Assembly (NCBI RefSeq): GCF_002837275.1
Contig: NZ_NXIF01000003.1
Span: forward strand, 1 to 32,416
From: Malaciobacter halophilus
GTDB taxonomy: Bacteria > Campylobacterota > Campylobacteria > Campylobacterales > Arcobacteraceae
Length of the DNA stretch: 32,416 nucleotides
Reading direction: 5' to 3'
Part shown: one piece after another, positions 8,250 through 16,273 of the stretch
Layout of the letters: each line of letters opens with the position of its first letter
Numbering within the stretch: position 1 is the stretch's first letter
Notes under the pieces: model-generated
What the model was told of the DNA's origin: nothing
The model's database searches: none
The model's input: only the letters and a program-made list of their open reading frames with translations
Made by a program: the position numbers and the translations under genes

Positions 8250-8663
8250 ATGGAACAAACATTATCAATCATCAAACCTGATGCAGTTGCAAAGAACGTT
8301 GTTGGAAAAATTTTAGACAGATTTGAGTCTGCTGGATTAAGAATTGCTGCAACAAAAAAAGTACAATTAAGCAAAGCAGATGCTGAAGCTTTTTATGCAG
8401 TTCACGCTGAAAGACCTTTCTTTGGAGAGTTAGTAGAATTCATGATTTCTGGACCAGTTGTAGTTTCTGTTTTAGAAGGTGAAAATGCAATGGCTAAAAA
8501 TAGAGAATTAATGGGTGCAACAAACCCTAAAGAAGCAGCAGCTGGAACAATTAGAGCTGATTTTGCTGATTCAATTGATGCAAATGCAGTTCACGGTTCT
8601 GATTCATTAGAAAATGCAGCTAATGAAATTAAATTTTTCTTCTCTGATAGAGAAATCTGTTAA
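8250..8663 (+). CDS. ndk: Nucleoside diphosphate kinase
   Basis: 137 residues, normal for the family. It moves the gamma phosphate from ATP to other (deoxy)nucleoside diphosphates through a phospho-histidine. The phosphate-binding lysine K9 is in LSIIKPDAV, and the catalytic H115 in the NAVHGSDS signature. The motif AERPFF is also present. AGAGG lies before the ATG. It is the first gene of the operon ndk - DUF177 - rpmF - plsX - fabH and follows a clear promoter and terminator boundary. Confidence 0.98.
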   Translation: MEQTLSIIKPDAVAKNVVGKILDRFESAGLRIAATKKVQLSKADAEAFYAVHAERPFFGELVEFMISGPVVVSVLEGENAMAKNRELMGATNPKEAAAGTIRADFADSIDANAVHGSDSLENAANEIKFFFSDREIC

Positions 8664-8679
8664 GAAGTTAAAATAGTCT

Positions 8680-9057
8680 ATGGAAATAGAGTTTAGGAAA
8701 GTACCTACAACTCCAAAAGAGTTTAGTAATGATTTTGCTTCAGTAAAATTAGAGGGTACTTTTTGTAAAATGTCGCCAACTCTAATCAAAGTTGATGCGT
8801 CACTAACAGGATTTACTTCTGTACAGTGCATTAGATGTGGCGAAGAAGAGAACATTAACTTAGATGAAAAACTAAATTTTCTGTTAAGTGATGGTATATT
8901 TAAAGGTAATGAATCTGATGATTTAATTATCGAAGTAGAAAATGGTATAATTGACTTTGACGAAATTTGTGAAAGTGAGCTTTCATCACTTGAAAGTGAT
9001 TACCATATTTGTACAAGTTGTTTAGATGACAACGAAGAAATAGAAAAAGAATTTTAA
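8680..9057 (+). CDS. DUF177/YceD family protein
   Basis: 125 residues. Two CxxC pairs, C50/C53 (CIRC) and C111/C114 (CTSC), probably bind one zinc ion; between them is the acidic segment typical of the family. YceD/DUF177 proteins are encoded directly before rpmF across bacteria, and the family is linked to accumulation of 23S rRNA and large-subunit assembly. The equivalent genes are, from memory, HP0199 in H. pylori and Cj0331 in C. jejuni. The start at 8680 has only a weak AAGAAG upstream and lies 16 bases past ndk, so translation may depend on ndk. The gene ends 11 bases before rpmF. Confidence 0.88.
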   Translation: MEIEFRKVPTTPKEFSNDFASVKLEGTFCKMSPTLIKVDASLTGFTSVQCIRCGEEENINLDEKLNFLLSDGIFKGNESDDLIIEVENGIIDFDEICESELSSLESDYHICTSCLDDNEEIEKEF

Positions 9058-9068
9058 GGAGATAAATT

Positions 9069-9221
9069 ATGGCAGTACCTAAGAGAAGAGTATCTCATAC
9101 AAGAGCAGCTAAAAGAAGAACTCATTATAAGATAACTTTAAAAAGACCAGTTAAAGATAGTGATGGAACTTGGAAGATGCCTCATACTGTTAACCCAAAT
9201 ACGGGTGAATACAAAAGCTAA
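9069..9221 (+). CDS. rpmF: Large ribosomal subunit protein bL32
   Basis: A 50-codon gene. It begins [19 protein letters not shown] and continues with the DGTWKMPH segment seen in Helicobacter and Campylobacter L32. It is strongly basic at the N-terminus and lacks the four zinc-binding cysteines of some bL32 proteins. AAGGAG sits eight bases before the ATG. The stop overlaps the plsX start as TAATG (one shared base), so plsX translation is probably coupled to this ribosomal protein, linking ribosome and membrane synthesis as in many bacteria. Confidence 0.97.
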   Translation: MAVPKRRVSHTRAAKRRTHYKITLKRPVKDSDGTWKMPHTVNPNTGEYKS

Positions 9222-10213
9222 TGATTAAAATAGCTATTGATGCGATGGGAGGGGACTTTGGTCCTGAGCCCATTGTTGATGGACTTGTTGCTGCGCTTAG
9301 AAGCAACACTAACTTTACAGCTATAGCTGTAGGTAAAAAAGATGAACTACTTAACCTTATACCTAGTAACTTTTTAAGTAGAGTAGAGATACTTGATACA
9401 CACGATGTTATCTCTATGACAGATAGTGCAACTGATGCACTTAAAAGAAAAGATTCTACAATATACAAAGCGATTGAATTAGTAAAAAACAAAGAAGCTG
9501 ATGCTGTTGTTTCAGCAGGACATTCAGGTGCTTCAATGTCACTTGCAACGCTTAGAATTGGAAGAATTAAAGGTATTTCAAGACCTGCAATTGCAACTTT
9601 AATGCCAACTAGTGAAAATCAAAACACTTTAGTTTTAGATGTTGGTGCAAATGTAGATTGTGATGCTAAAAATCTTTACGAATTTGCCGTTATGGGACAA
9701 GTATATGCTCAAGATGTACTTAAAAGAGATGAACCAATAGTTGGTTTATTAAGTAATGGTGAAGAGAAAAGTAAAGGAAATGAAGTTACTAAAGAGGCTT
9801 ACAAACTAATGAGAAATATTCCTAATTTTGCTGGGAATGTAGAAGGAAGCGATATCTTTAAAGGTAATGTAGATGTTGTTGTTTGCGATGGTTTTATAGG
9901 TAATATTTTACTTAAAACTGCAGAAGGGGTTGCAGATACCATTGGAGCAATTATTAAGAAAAATCTAAAACGATCACTTATTTCTATTGCTGGTGCAGTT
10001 TTAATGAGAAAAGTATTTAAAAACTTAAAAGTAAGAGTTGATTATGCTGAATATGGTGGTGCTCCACTATTAGGTGTAAAAGCTCCTGTTATTATTGCAC
10101 ATGGTAAATCAAATGCAAAAGCAGTTAAAAATGCAATTTTTCAAGCAATTACCGCAGCAAGTTCTAACTTAAACTATAACATTGAAGATAGAATAAATAA
10201 GTACAACCAATAA
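9221..10213 (+). CDS. plsX: Phosphate acyltransferase PlsX
   Basis: 330 residues. It turns acyl-ACP into acyl-phosphate, the donor for glycerol-3-phosphate acylation by PlsY at the start of phospholipid synthesis. It is a peripheral cytoplasmic membrane enzyme. Signatures: the N-terminal [19 protein letters not shown], the [18 protein letters not shown] region (about 99), [11 protein letters not shown]-like [15 protein letters not shown], and [17 protein letters not shown] (about 221). The start shares a base with the rpmF stop, and fabH follows after 16 bases. Confidence 0.98.
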   Translation: MIKIAIDAMGGDFGPEPIVDGLVAALRSNTNFTAIAVGKKDELLNLIPSNFLSRVEILDTHDVISMTDSATDALKRKDSTIYKAIELVKNKEADAVVSAGHSGASMSLATLRIGRIKGISRPAIATLMPTSENQNTLVLDVGANVDCDAKNLYEFAVMGQVYAQDVLKRDEPIVGLLSNGEEKSKGNEVTKEAYKLMRNIPNFAGNVEGSDIFKGNVDVVVCDGFIGNILLKTAEGVADTIGAIIKKNLKRSLISIAGAVLMRKVFKNLKVRVDYAEYGGAPLLGVKAPVIIAHGKSNAKAVKNAIFQAITAASSNLNYNIEDRINKYNQ

Positions 10214-10229
10214 ATTAAGGATTTTGTGA

Positions 10230-11228
10230 ATGGCTTACGCAGCTTTTAGGTCTGTTGGTGCATATATACCACCAAAGATTATGACAAACCAAGATTTTGA
10301 AAAAATCATTGATACAAGTGATGAATGGATCACAAAAAGAACAGGAATAAAACAAAGAAGACTATCTGAAGAGAATGAAGCTTCTTCTGATTTAGGTGCA
10401 AGAGCTGCTCAAGTTGCAATTGATAGAGCAGGAATAGCAAAAGAAGATATTGACTTAGTAATCTGTGCAACAGTTACACCTGATTATTTATGTATGCCTT
10501 CAACTGCATGCTTAATCGCATCAAAATTAGACTTACCACCTGTAATGGCTTATGATATTAGTGCAGCTTGTACTGGTTTTGTTTATGCACTTTCTGTTGC
10601 AAAAGCATTTATTGAATCTGGAATGAAAAAAAATGTCTTAATAATTGGTGCTGAAACGTACTCTTCAATTTTAGATTATACAGATAGAACAACATGTTTT
10701 ATTTTTGGTGATGGTGCAGGTGCAGCAATTATATCTGCTACTGAAGATAAAAATGAAGCAATTATAGATGTTAGTTGTTCAAGTGATGGAAATTATGATG
10801 ATTTAATTAAAACTCCAGGTGGTGGAAGTAAACACCCTTGCTCACAAGAAGTTTTAGATAATAAAATGGCTTGTATAAAAATGAAAGGTAATGAAACTTT
10901 CAAATTAGCAGTAAAAACACTTACTTCAGATGTTAAAAAAATGCTAGAAAAACATAATCTAACAAGCAATGATATTAATCATTTTATCCCACATCAAGCA
11001 AATTATAGAATTATAAAATCAGTTGGTGACTCTTTAGGCTTAGATGAAGAACAAATTGTAGTTACGGTTGATAAATATGGAAATACATCTGCTGCTTCAA
11101 TTCCAATGGCTATGAACTATGCATACGAACAAGGAAAAATCAAAAAAGGTGAAACTGTACTTTTTGATGCCTTTGGTGCTGGTCTTACTTGGGGAAGCGC
11201 ACTATTTAGATTCTCACCTATTAACTAG
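10230..11228 (+). CDS. fabH: 3-oxoacyl-ACP synthase III (KAS III)
   Basis: 332 residues. It starts fatty-acid synthesis by condensing acetyl-CoA with malonyl-ACP. The catalytic triad is complete: C114 in SAACTGFVYA, H255 in HFIPHQANYRI, and N285 in KYGNTSAAS. The glycine-rich FGDGAGAAII (159-168) and the C-terminal FGAGLTWGSALF are also typical. AAGGA lies before the ATG. It is the last recognised fatty-acid gene of the operon; a modest hairpin follows its stop codon. Confidence 0.98.
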   Translation: MAYAAFRSVGAYIPPKIMTNQDFEKIIDTSDEWITKRTGIKQRRLSEENEASSDLGARAAQVAIDRAGIAKEDIDLVICATVTPDYLCMPSTACLIASKLDLPPVMAYDISAACTGFVYALSVAKAFIESGMKKNVLIIGAETYSSILDYTDRTTCFIFGDGAGAAIISATEDKNEAIIDVSCSSDGNYDDLIKTPGGGSKHPCSQEVLDNKMACIKMKGNETFKLAVKTLTSDVKKMLEKHNLTSNDINHFIPHQANYRIIKSVGDSLGLDEEQIVVTVDKYGNTSAASIPMAMNYAYEQGKIKKGETVLFDAFGAGLTWGSALFRFSPIN

Positions 11229-11250
11229 CAAAAGGGCTTTGCCCTTGCTA
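11226..11250 (+). terminator. Hairpin after fabH (weak terminator or attenuator)
   Basis: TAGC AA AAGGGC TTT GCCCTT GCTA: ten pairs with a two-base A bulge and a 3-base loop, starting on the fabH TAG stop. There is no T-run directly after it, so it may only partly end transcription or protect the mRNA end before the small zinc-ribbon gene at 11295. Confidence 0.45.
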
Positions 11251-11294
11251 AACTTATACAAACAATCACTTTTTTTCTTTTTTAGGAGCAAATT

Positions 11295-11660
11295 ATGATT
11301 TTAGGAAATTGTCCATATTGCAATGCAAATGTAATCTCTAAAAAAATAACTGCACAAGGCAAAAAAATCAAACTTTATAGCTGTGAAAATGCAAAAAAAG
11401 AGTATGATGAAAGTGATTCATATGTTTTTACTTCTGACTCAACTTGTAGATTTAGAGTCTATTCAAATGCTTTTTTAAGATGGAATAAAAAAAGTTTTTC
11501 TGAAAATGAAATGAAAAGGCTTCTTAAAGATAAACAAACAATAATTAGACTACATGGAAGAAAGGGTACTAAAGAGTATTTTAAGTATGTAATACCCCAT
11601 GAAGAGTATGGAGTATCAATACTTTGGGATGAAGAAGTACCAGAAGATTATACATACTGA
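11295..11660 (+). CDS. Small zinc-ribbon protein of unknown function
   Basis: 121 residues, TTAGGAGC ribosome-binding site. Four cysteines, C6 and C9 (NCPYCN), C30 (YSCEN) and C51 (STCRFR), have the spacing of a C4 zinc ribbon. The second half, with FLRWNKKSFSENEMKRLL followed by IIRLHGRKGTKEYFKY, resembles the repeated zinc-finger modules at the C-terminus of type IA topoisomerases, so nucleic-acid binding is a reasonable guess. I do not recognise a named family. It lies downstream of fabH past a weak hairpin and could be the last gene of that operon. Its 3' end overlaps convergent azlD by 13 bases. Confidence 0.7.
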   Translation: MILGNCPYCNANVISKKITAQGKKIKLYSCENAKKEYDESDSYVFTSDSTCRFRVYSNAFLRWNKKSFSENEMKRLLKDKQTIIRLHGRKGTKEYFKYVIPHEEYGVSILWDEEVPEDYTY

Positions 11661-11968
11661 ACAAGTGCCATATAAAAGATTGTTCCTCCAAAAATAGAGA
11701 TAAGATAGTTTTTTATAGTAAGATGCAAAATAGCTGTTGCAAATACTGATAAAATCTCTTTTAATCCATATGGATAATGTGAAAACTCTATATCTTTTAA
11801 TGTATAAACTATTAATATCATCATAATAATAGGAGGGAAAAATCTCTCAACAAATACAATTGCCTTAGGTGGCTCTTTTCTTATAAAAAATATAAAAGGG
11901 AAAACTCTTGTAAAATAGTTTACCACAGCCATTACTGCAATTGCTAAATATAACTCTATTCCACTCAT
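11648..11968 (-). CDS. azlD: Branched-chain amino acid exporter small subunit AzlD
   Basis: 106 residues, with about four hydrophobic membrane segments (IELYLAIAVMAVVNYF near the start, then FPPIIMMILIVYTL, ILSVFATAILHLTI and GGTIFYMALVQYV). The TRVFPF motif near residue 20 is typical of the AzlD family. Together with AzlC it forms an LIV-E type exporter in the inner membrane, exporting branched-chain amino acids or analogues in studied species. The ATG overlaps the azlC stop as ATGA, so the two are translationally coupled. Its 3' end overlaps the convergent zinc-ribbon gene. Confidence 0.92.
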   Translation of the reverse strand: MSGIELYLAIAVMAVVNYFTRVFPFIFFIRKEPPKAIVFVERFFPPIIMMILIVYTLKDIEFSHYPYGLKEILSVFATAILHLTIKNYLISIFGGTIFYMALVQYV

Positions 11969-12648
11969 TTTTCAATCCTTTTTCTAAAGAAAAACATCAT
12001 AATTAAAGCTATAATAATTGATACAATTAACATCTTATCACTTGGTATAAAAATCAATGCAAATATGGAAGATAAAGCTCCAATTAAAAAAGGATAAATA
12101 TTTTTTAAACTTTTATATTGCTCTATACAAAGCACAACAAATAGTGCAGTTAATGAAAACTCTAATCCTGCTGTATCAAACTCAACATATGAGCCAACTA
12201 AAGCCCCACTTGTACAACCTATTATCCAATATAATTGATTTAATAACCCTAGAAATAAATAATAATGTTTCTTACTTAAACTCTCATCATCTTTAATAGT
12301 TGTTAATAAAGCATAAGTTTCATCAGTTAATCCAAATATCAAAAAAGGTTTTAATTTACCACTATTTTTAAATCTTTTTAATAAAGACAAGCCATAAAAA
12401 GATTGTCTTATGTTTACAAACCAAGAAGCAATTGCAATATCTACAAGTCCAGCTTTTGCATTAAAAAAATTAATAGCTACAAATTGCAAAGCTCCTGCAT
12501 AAATAAAAATAGACATAATAGGTGCTAAATACCAAGCATAATTAAAACTTGTCAATAATAAACCAAAAGCAAATCCTAAAACTATATATCCCATTAATAC
12601 AGGAATAGAAATAGAAAAAGCTTTTTTAAGCTCTTTTTCGTATTTCAT
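11965..12648 (-). CDS. azlC: Branched-chain amino acid exporter large subunit AzlC
   Basis: 227 residues of mostly membrane-spanning sequence. The family pattern is clear: SIPVLMGYIVLGFAFGLLL near the N-terminus, FIYAGALQFVAINFF (about 48), SWFVNIRQSFYGLSLL (about 75), and the LTDETYALL motif (about 107). It is the permease subunit paired with AzlD. The start shares one base with the stop of the upstream SspB-like gene (TAATG) and the stop overlaps azlD (ATGA), so all three form one tightly coupled operon. Exported substrate is not shown by sequence. Confidence 0.94.
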   Translation of the reverse strand: MKYEKELKKAFSISIPVLMGYIVLGFAFGLLLTSFNYAWYLAPIMSIFIYAGALQFVAINFFNAKAGLVDIAIASWFVNIRQSFYGLSLLKRFKNSGKLKPFLIFGLTDETYALLTTIKDDESLSKKHYYLFLGLLNQLYWIIGCTSGALVGSYVEFDTAGLEFSLTALFVVLCIEQYKSLKNIYPFLIGALSSIFALIFIPSDKMLIVSIIIALIMMFFFRKRIEK

Positions 12649-13088
12649 TATTTAATAAGATTTTTATTTTTTGGATTATTTTTAAAAACGTTAAGTGATT
12701 TTTCTTTTGAACTTGTATTAAATTTATCTACTGTAGCTAAAGGGTTTAAATATAAAATTGCATCATCAATTATTATTTGAAAAATAGAGTGAAGTGGTAA
12801 AGTAACTTTTGAACCAAAGTTTTCACTACCAAAACCTGCTTCAAATGTTAGTTTATTATCATCTATAATTTCAATTGTAGTATATGTATAGTTTGCTAAA
12901 ACATATAATGAAAATTTTGATAACTGTGACTTGATATTTTGTGGTAATTCAGGTGTAAATTCCATAGCTTCTAAATTTGCAGTTATAGCAAACTCTTCAC
13001 TATTATCTATTAAATACTCTATAATATCTTTTATTTGTGAGTCTATTAACTCTTTATAACTTTCTTGTTCTATGATATCACTAATCAT
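12648..13088 (-). CDS. SspB-like protein, candidate ClpXP adaptor
   Basis: 146 residues, no close family recognised by name. By eye it lines up with SspB: helix ending IIEYLIDN (22-29; E. coli YEWLLDN), strands FSLYVLANYTYTTIEI (59-74), then LTFEAGFGSENFGSKVTLPL (80-99), matching the E. coli pattern RFNARFGGIPRQVSVPL, and a final SIFQIIIDDAILYLNP. After residue 117 the chain is a low-complexity, charged tail ending KNLIK, reminiscent of the ClpX-binding end LRVVK of SspB. If right, it would deliver substrates such as ssrA-tagged proteins to ClpXP. It has its own TATAAT (13122-13127) and is coupled to azlC by TAATG. The gene is real; the function is inference. Confidence 0.5.
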   Translation of the reverse strand: MISDIIEQESYKELIDSQIKDIIEYLIDNSEEFAITANLEAMEFTPELPQNIKSQLSKFSLYVLANYTYTTIEIIDDNKLTFEAGFGSENFGSKVTLPLHSIFQIIIDDAILYLNPLATVDKFNTSSKEKSLNVFKNNPKNKNLIK

Positions 13089-13121
13089 AAGAGTTTATCC
13101 TTTTTTATAAATTAACTTGTT

Positions 13122-13127
13122 ATTATA
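13122..13127 (-). promoter_or_regulatory. -10 box of the SspB-like/azlCD operon
   Basis: TATAAT on the minus strand in AGTTATAATAACAAG, ending 33 bases before the ATG at 13088. The spacer to the divergent protease gene is only 43 bases, and the TATTATAA core is nearly palindromic, so the two divergent promoters overlap. Confidence 0.6.
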
Positions 13128-13131
13128 ACTT

Positions 13132-13773
13132 ATGAAACAGATAATTTCACTTATTCTTATATCATTTTTAACATTACAAGCCAAAAATATTACTCTTTCA
13201 CAAGAAGAGTATGAAAATATTTTAAAAAGTACAAATGCTTCGCAAATCTCTGCTAGATTAGTAAAGTATAAAAGATTACTTGATAAAGCAAAAGATTTTA
13301 ATACAATAAAAAAATTATCTTATACAAATAGTTTTTATAACAAAATTCTTCCAGTAAATGATGACACAAAATATAAAGTTGATGATTATTGGGCAACACC
13401 AAAAGAGTTTTTGATTGAAGGAAGAGGTGATTGTGAAGATTATGCAATTGCTAAATATTTTACTCTTTTAAGTTTAGGAATAGAAAAAAATAAATTATTT
13501 CTTGCAGTTGTAAAAGTTAAAAATGCTACTAATTATCACATGATTTTATTATATATTAAAAATAAAAACTCAATGCCTTTAGTTTTAGATAATTTGAGTT
13601 TTAAAGTAGTTCCTTTTAATAAAAGACCTAAGTTAAAACCAAAGTTTATTTTTAATGAAAAAGAAGCTTATATACTAAAAAATAAAAAAATTTATAAAAA
13701 AGTAAAAATCAATTGGGGGAAAGAGAATAAATGGGAAAATATTTTAAAAAGAGTTTATGAAAACAACGAATAA
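13132..13773 (+). CDS. LapG-like periplasmic cysteine protease (transglutaminase-like, peptidase C93)
   Basis: 213 residues. Residues 1-17 are a signal peptide (IISLILISFLTLQA). The bacterial transglutaminase-like cysteine peptidase signature is clear: catalytic C101 in GRGDCEDYAIAKYF, H136 in NYHMILL and D153 in LVLDNL; KPKEFL-like TPKEFLIEGRGDCEDYA is the LapG-type block whose acidic residues bind calcium. LapG releases large RTX adhesins from the cell surface when the c-di-GMP receptor LapD lets it go. Neither a LapD-like membrane protein nor an adhesin is in the window, so the substrate is unknown. No ribosome-binding site is visible; a -10 box (TATTAT, 13121-13126) abuts the ATG. Its end overlaps convergent pabC by 19 bases. 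Confidence 0.82.
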   Translation: MKQIISLILISFLTLQAKNITLSQEEYENILKSTNASQISARLVKYKRLLDKAKDFNTIKKLSYTNSFYNKILPVNDDTKYKVDDYWATPKEFLIEGRGDCEDYAIAKYFTLLSLGIEKNKLFLAVVKVKNATNYHMILLYIKNKNSMPLVLDNLSFKVVPFNKRPKLKPKFIFNEKEAYILKNKKIYKKVKINWGKENKWENILKRVYENNE

Positions 13774-14327
13774 TCTTCTAAAATATCAAAATCAATCATT
13801 GCATTTAATAGGGCTATTTTTTTACATCTTTTTAACATTTCTAAAGTAATATCTGCTTGTTTTAAAAAACCACTATCAATATATCTTTGTCTAGTAGTGC
13901 CATATAAAAGAGGTTTTTTAGGAGTTAGCCATATATTATCTAAAAAAATTGCTACGTTTGCAATTGAAGTATCTGTTAATAATGAATTTTTAAAAATAAG
14001 TATCTCATCACAAGACTGCTTTTTTTCAAATAGCTTATTAATCTCATCTCTATTTAGATATTTTTTACAATAGTTAATATCATTGTTATGTATTATTTTA
14101 AAACTTTTTATCTCTTTTTTTTTGTATTCATAATAGTTTATATTTAAAATCTCATCACTATTATAAACTACTTTACATCTTAATAATTTATCATTAATAG
14201 GATAAATATACTCACTTAAATCAATATTTTTTGCAATAGTACTTGCTACTCTTTTATTATGATACTCTAAATTATATACTTCATATTCATGGCATTTTAT
14301 TGTTTCAAAAAACTCTAAATTATTCAT
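13755..14327 (-). CDS. pabC: Class IV aminotransferase, probable aminodeoxychorismate lyase (PabC)
   Basis: 190 residues, shorter than E. coli PabC (269). Fold type IV PLP enzyme: FFETIK at the N-terminus, the PLP lysine K89 in CKKYLNRDE (E. coli KHLNR), the DEILIFKNSLLTDTSIANV cofactor region (107-125), then PLLYGTTRQRYID and a final LLNAMIDF matching the ICNALM region. It would split 4-amino-4-deoxychorismate into 4-aminobenzoate and pyruvate, for folate. Class IV also contains branched-chain and D-amino acid aminotransferases, but the pabB gene on the same strand 2 kb away supports PabC. The shortness is mainly in the N-terminal domain. It overlaps the convergent protease gene. Confidence 0.78.
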   Translation of the reverse strand: MNNLEFFETIKCHEYEVYNLEYHNKRVASTIAKNIDLSEYIYPINDKLLRCKVVYNSDEILNINYYEYKKKEIKSFKIIHNNDINYCKKYLNRDEINKLFEKKQSCDEILIFKNSLLTDTSIANVAIFLDNIWLTPKKPLLYGTTRQRYIDSGFLKQADITLEMLKRCKKIALLNAMIDFDILEDYSLFS

Positions 14328-14364
14328 TTTTTATTGGTTTAATCCTTGACTTTTTTTCTTTTGT

Positions 14365-14370
14365 TATAAT
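14365..14370 (+). promoter_or_regulatory. -10 box of the alpha/beta-hydrolase gene
   Basis: TATAAT in TTTTGTTATAATAACC, 28 bases before the ATG at 14399, behind a T-rich run. The 71-base spacer is shared with the divergent pabC gene. Confidence 0.6.
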
Positions 14371-14398
14371 AACCAAAATTTTTTTAGGATAACTAAAA

Positions 14399-15163
14399 AT
14401 GGTAGAAATAAAAAAGACAATAAAAAAATATGATAATTTTGAAGACACTTATAAACAAGGTTACATAGGATTACCTAAAGGTTTTGAAGGAATTAAAGAA
14501 CCTATGTTTTTAAGTATTAAAAAATTTAAAAAAAAATTTAAAAATTTAAAAAGTAAAAAAACATACCCTGTTCTATTTTATATGCATGGTTCTATTGGTC
14601 TTGCATATGGAAAAAAATATAAAGATGCTGTATTAAAAGAGGGGTTTATATTTTTTGCACCAAACTCATATAAATTAAAAAATAGACCTACATATAAAAC
14701 ACCTACAAAAACTCAAAATTATGAGCAAGTTCATAAAGTAAGAGTAGCTGAAATTTTTTATAATATAAAAAAACTTCAAGAGTTTGAGTTTATTGATTTA
14801 AAAAATATCTTTTTAATGGGTAGTAGTGAAGGAGCATTAGCAGCAGCACAATACAAAGGAAAAGAGTTTAAAGGAAGAATTGTTGCAGCATATGCTTGTG
14901 AAAATGGATATTATAGTCGTGATTTTAAAATTGGTGCAAGAAAAAAAGACCCATTTTTAAATATTATTGGTACCCATGACCAGTATTTTGGGAAATACTC
15001 TGTTTATGAACAAAATAATAACAACGGTCACTGTGCTATGGCACTATTAGAGTTTAAAAATGCAAAAGTAGTTTTACTTCCTAAAACAAAACATAATGTT
15101 ATTGAAAATAGATATACTATTCCTGAAGTAGTTAATTTCTTAAAACTTCATAGCAGTAAGTAG
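14399..15163 (+). CDS. Alpha/beta-hydrolase, dienelactone-hydrolase-like
   Basis: 254 residues, no signal peptide, so cytoplasmic. The fold is shown by the oxyanion segment VLFYMHGSIGL (58-68), nucleophile elbow GSSEGA with S143, acid D194 in IIGTHDQYFG, and base H232 in PKTKHNV. Basic, lysine-rich residues 41-55 are unusual. It resembles dienelactone hydrolase/PET-hydrolase-like serine esterases, but the substrate cannot be read. A -10 box at 14365-14370 and AGGAT before the ATG suggest it is transcribed alone. It is convergent with the ATP-grasp gene, with one base between the stop codons, and both share a hairpin. Confidence 0.75.
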   Translation: MVEIKKTIKKYDNFEDTYKQGYIGLPKGFEGIKEPMFLSIKKFKKKFKNLKSKKTYPVLFYMHGSIGLAYGKKYKDAVLKEGFIFFAPNSYKLKNRPTYKTPTKTQNYEQVHKVRVAEIFYNIKKLQEFEFIDLKNIFLMGSSEGALAAAQYKGKEFKGRIVAAYACENGYYSRDFKIGARKKDPFLNIIGTHDQYFGKYSVYEQNNNNGHCAMALLEFKNAKVVLLPKTKHNVIENRYTIPEVVNFLKLHSSK

Positions 15164-15177
15164 ATTAACTTACTGCT
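15152..15177. terminator. Hairpin shared by two convergent genes, both stop codons in the loop region
   Basis: AGCAGTAAGT AGATTA ACTTACTGCT: a perfect 10-pair stem with a 6-base loop. The stem codes for the last residues of both the hydrolase and the ATP-grasp protein, and the two stops (15161-15163 and 15165-15167) fall in and at the edge of the loop. No long T-run follows on either side, so it may be a weak terminator or an mRNA 3'-end stabiliser for both transcripts. Confidence 0.6.
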
Positions 15178-16235
15178 TGTGCCATTAGTTTACTATCTAA
15201 ATTTTCTAAAATTGTATCTTTTTTAAATACTTTTGCAAGCTCTTTAGCATATTGTAACTGTGTAGTAATACCTACACAAGAGCAATTAACTTCGCTTAAT
15301 ACATAAATATCATTTTGATTTTCATCATAATCTAAAATATAATCCATAGTCCATAAAATAGGGAAATCTTCATTTTGACAATAAGGTTTTAAATCCTTCA
15401 AGCCCTTTAAAGTCAAATTTATTACATGTTCCCACTTAGATTCAGTTGCAGATTCATATTTATATTTAGCACCAGAAAAAAGTGTTGCTGAGAACTCTCC
15501 TTCTTGTGGCTTTTTATGAACAACACTAATAGGTTTATCTTTTACAAGTAATACTCTAATTTCACCTTCATTTATTCTTTTTAAATACTTACAAGAAACA
15601 AACCCTTTTTTGTTTTTAAAATATACTGCATTTTCATCTTCTTGTTCAAACTTCCAAGAAAAATCAATAATAAAATCATCTAAACAATTAAATTTTTCTT
15701 TTTCATTGTTTACAGCTTCAGTACAAGTAACTGTTCCATCTTCATTTAAACAAACTAAATAGACTCCCTCCCCTGTTGAACCATAATTAGTTTTTAAAAC
15801 TCTAATTTTTTCTTTTTTTAAAACTTGGGGAAAATCTCTTTGAAACTCATCATACTTTTGATAAAACTTAGTACTTTTTTCTCCAAGATAACTATCTTTT
15901 AATTTAAAAAGAATATCTTTAAAATCAAGATTTATCATAACATCTGGATGAGTATAAACTTCTATATTATGTTTACTTAATTTTGACAAAAATTGAAAAT
16001 ATTCATCAATCTCTTTTAAATTACCTGGATTAATTCTACTAATAACTGCAAATGCATTTTGTTTTAAATATTCAAAGAGTTTATCTTTTTTATTTGGTAC
16101 ATAAAATACAACTTCAGTTTCATAAGATGTAGCTTTTTCTATCTCATGTAAAATAGGTTTTGTATCTGGCCTAAATCCATCAAAACCTTTATCGCTCCCT
16201 ACTGCATACTCTATTATAAAAACTTTTGTTTTCAT
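15165..16235 (-). CDS. ATP-grasp protein of the Cj0069 type
   Basis: 356 residues from the ATG at 16235, which has AGGAG six bases upstream; an in-frame ATG six codons earlier (16253) has none. The N-terminus KVFIIEYAVGSDKGFDGFR and the later LKTNYGSTGEGVYLV (glycine-rich loop), GEIRVLLVKDKPISVVHK and YVLSEVNCSCVGI (metal and ATP-binding region, NCSC where ATP-grasp enzymes have N or E ligands) indicate an ATP-grasp ligase fold. I recall a family named after C. jejuni Cj0069 with this look; its reaction is unknown. ATP-grasp enzymes usually join a carboxylate to an amine or thiol. It lies between pabC and pabB on the same strand and downstream of pabB by 86 bases, with TGTAA repeats in that gap. 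Confidence 0.7.
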   Translation of the reverse strand: MKTKVFIIEYAVGSDKGFDGFRPDTKPILHEIEKATSYETEVVFYVPNKKDKLFEYLKQNAFAVISRINPGNLKEIDEYFQFLSKLSKHNIEVYTHPDVMINLDFKDILFKLKDSYLGEKSTKFYQKYDEFQRDFPQVLKKEKIRVLKTNYGSTGEGVYLVCLNEDGTVTCTEAVNNEKEKFNCLDDFIIDFSWKFEQEDENAVYFKNKKGFVSCKYLKRINEGEIRVLLVKDKPISVVHKKPQEGEFSATLFSGAKYKYESATESKWEHVINLTLKGLKDLKPYCQNEDFPILWTMDYILDYDENQNDIYVLSEVNCSCVGITTQLQYAKELAKVFKKDTILENLDSKLMAQAVS

Positions 16236-16273
16236 ATATGTCTCCTGTAACATATTTAATTCTTAAATAAAAA

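Noticed and set aside
15165-16253. ATP-grasp protein start at 16253
   Set aside because: AGGAG lies six bases before the Met at 16235; the earlier ATG has no such signal.
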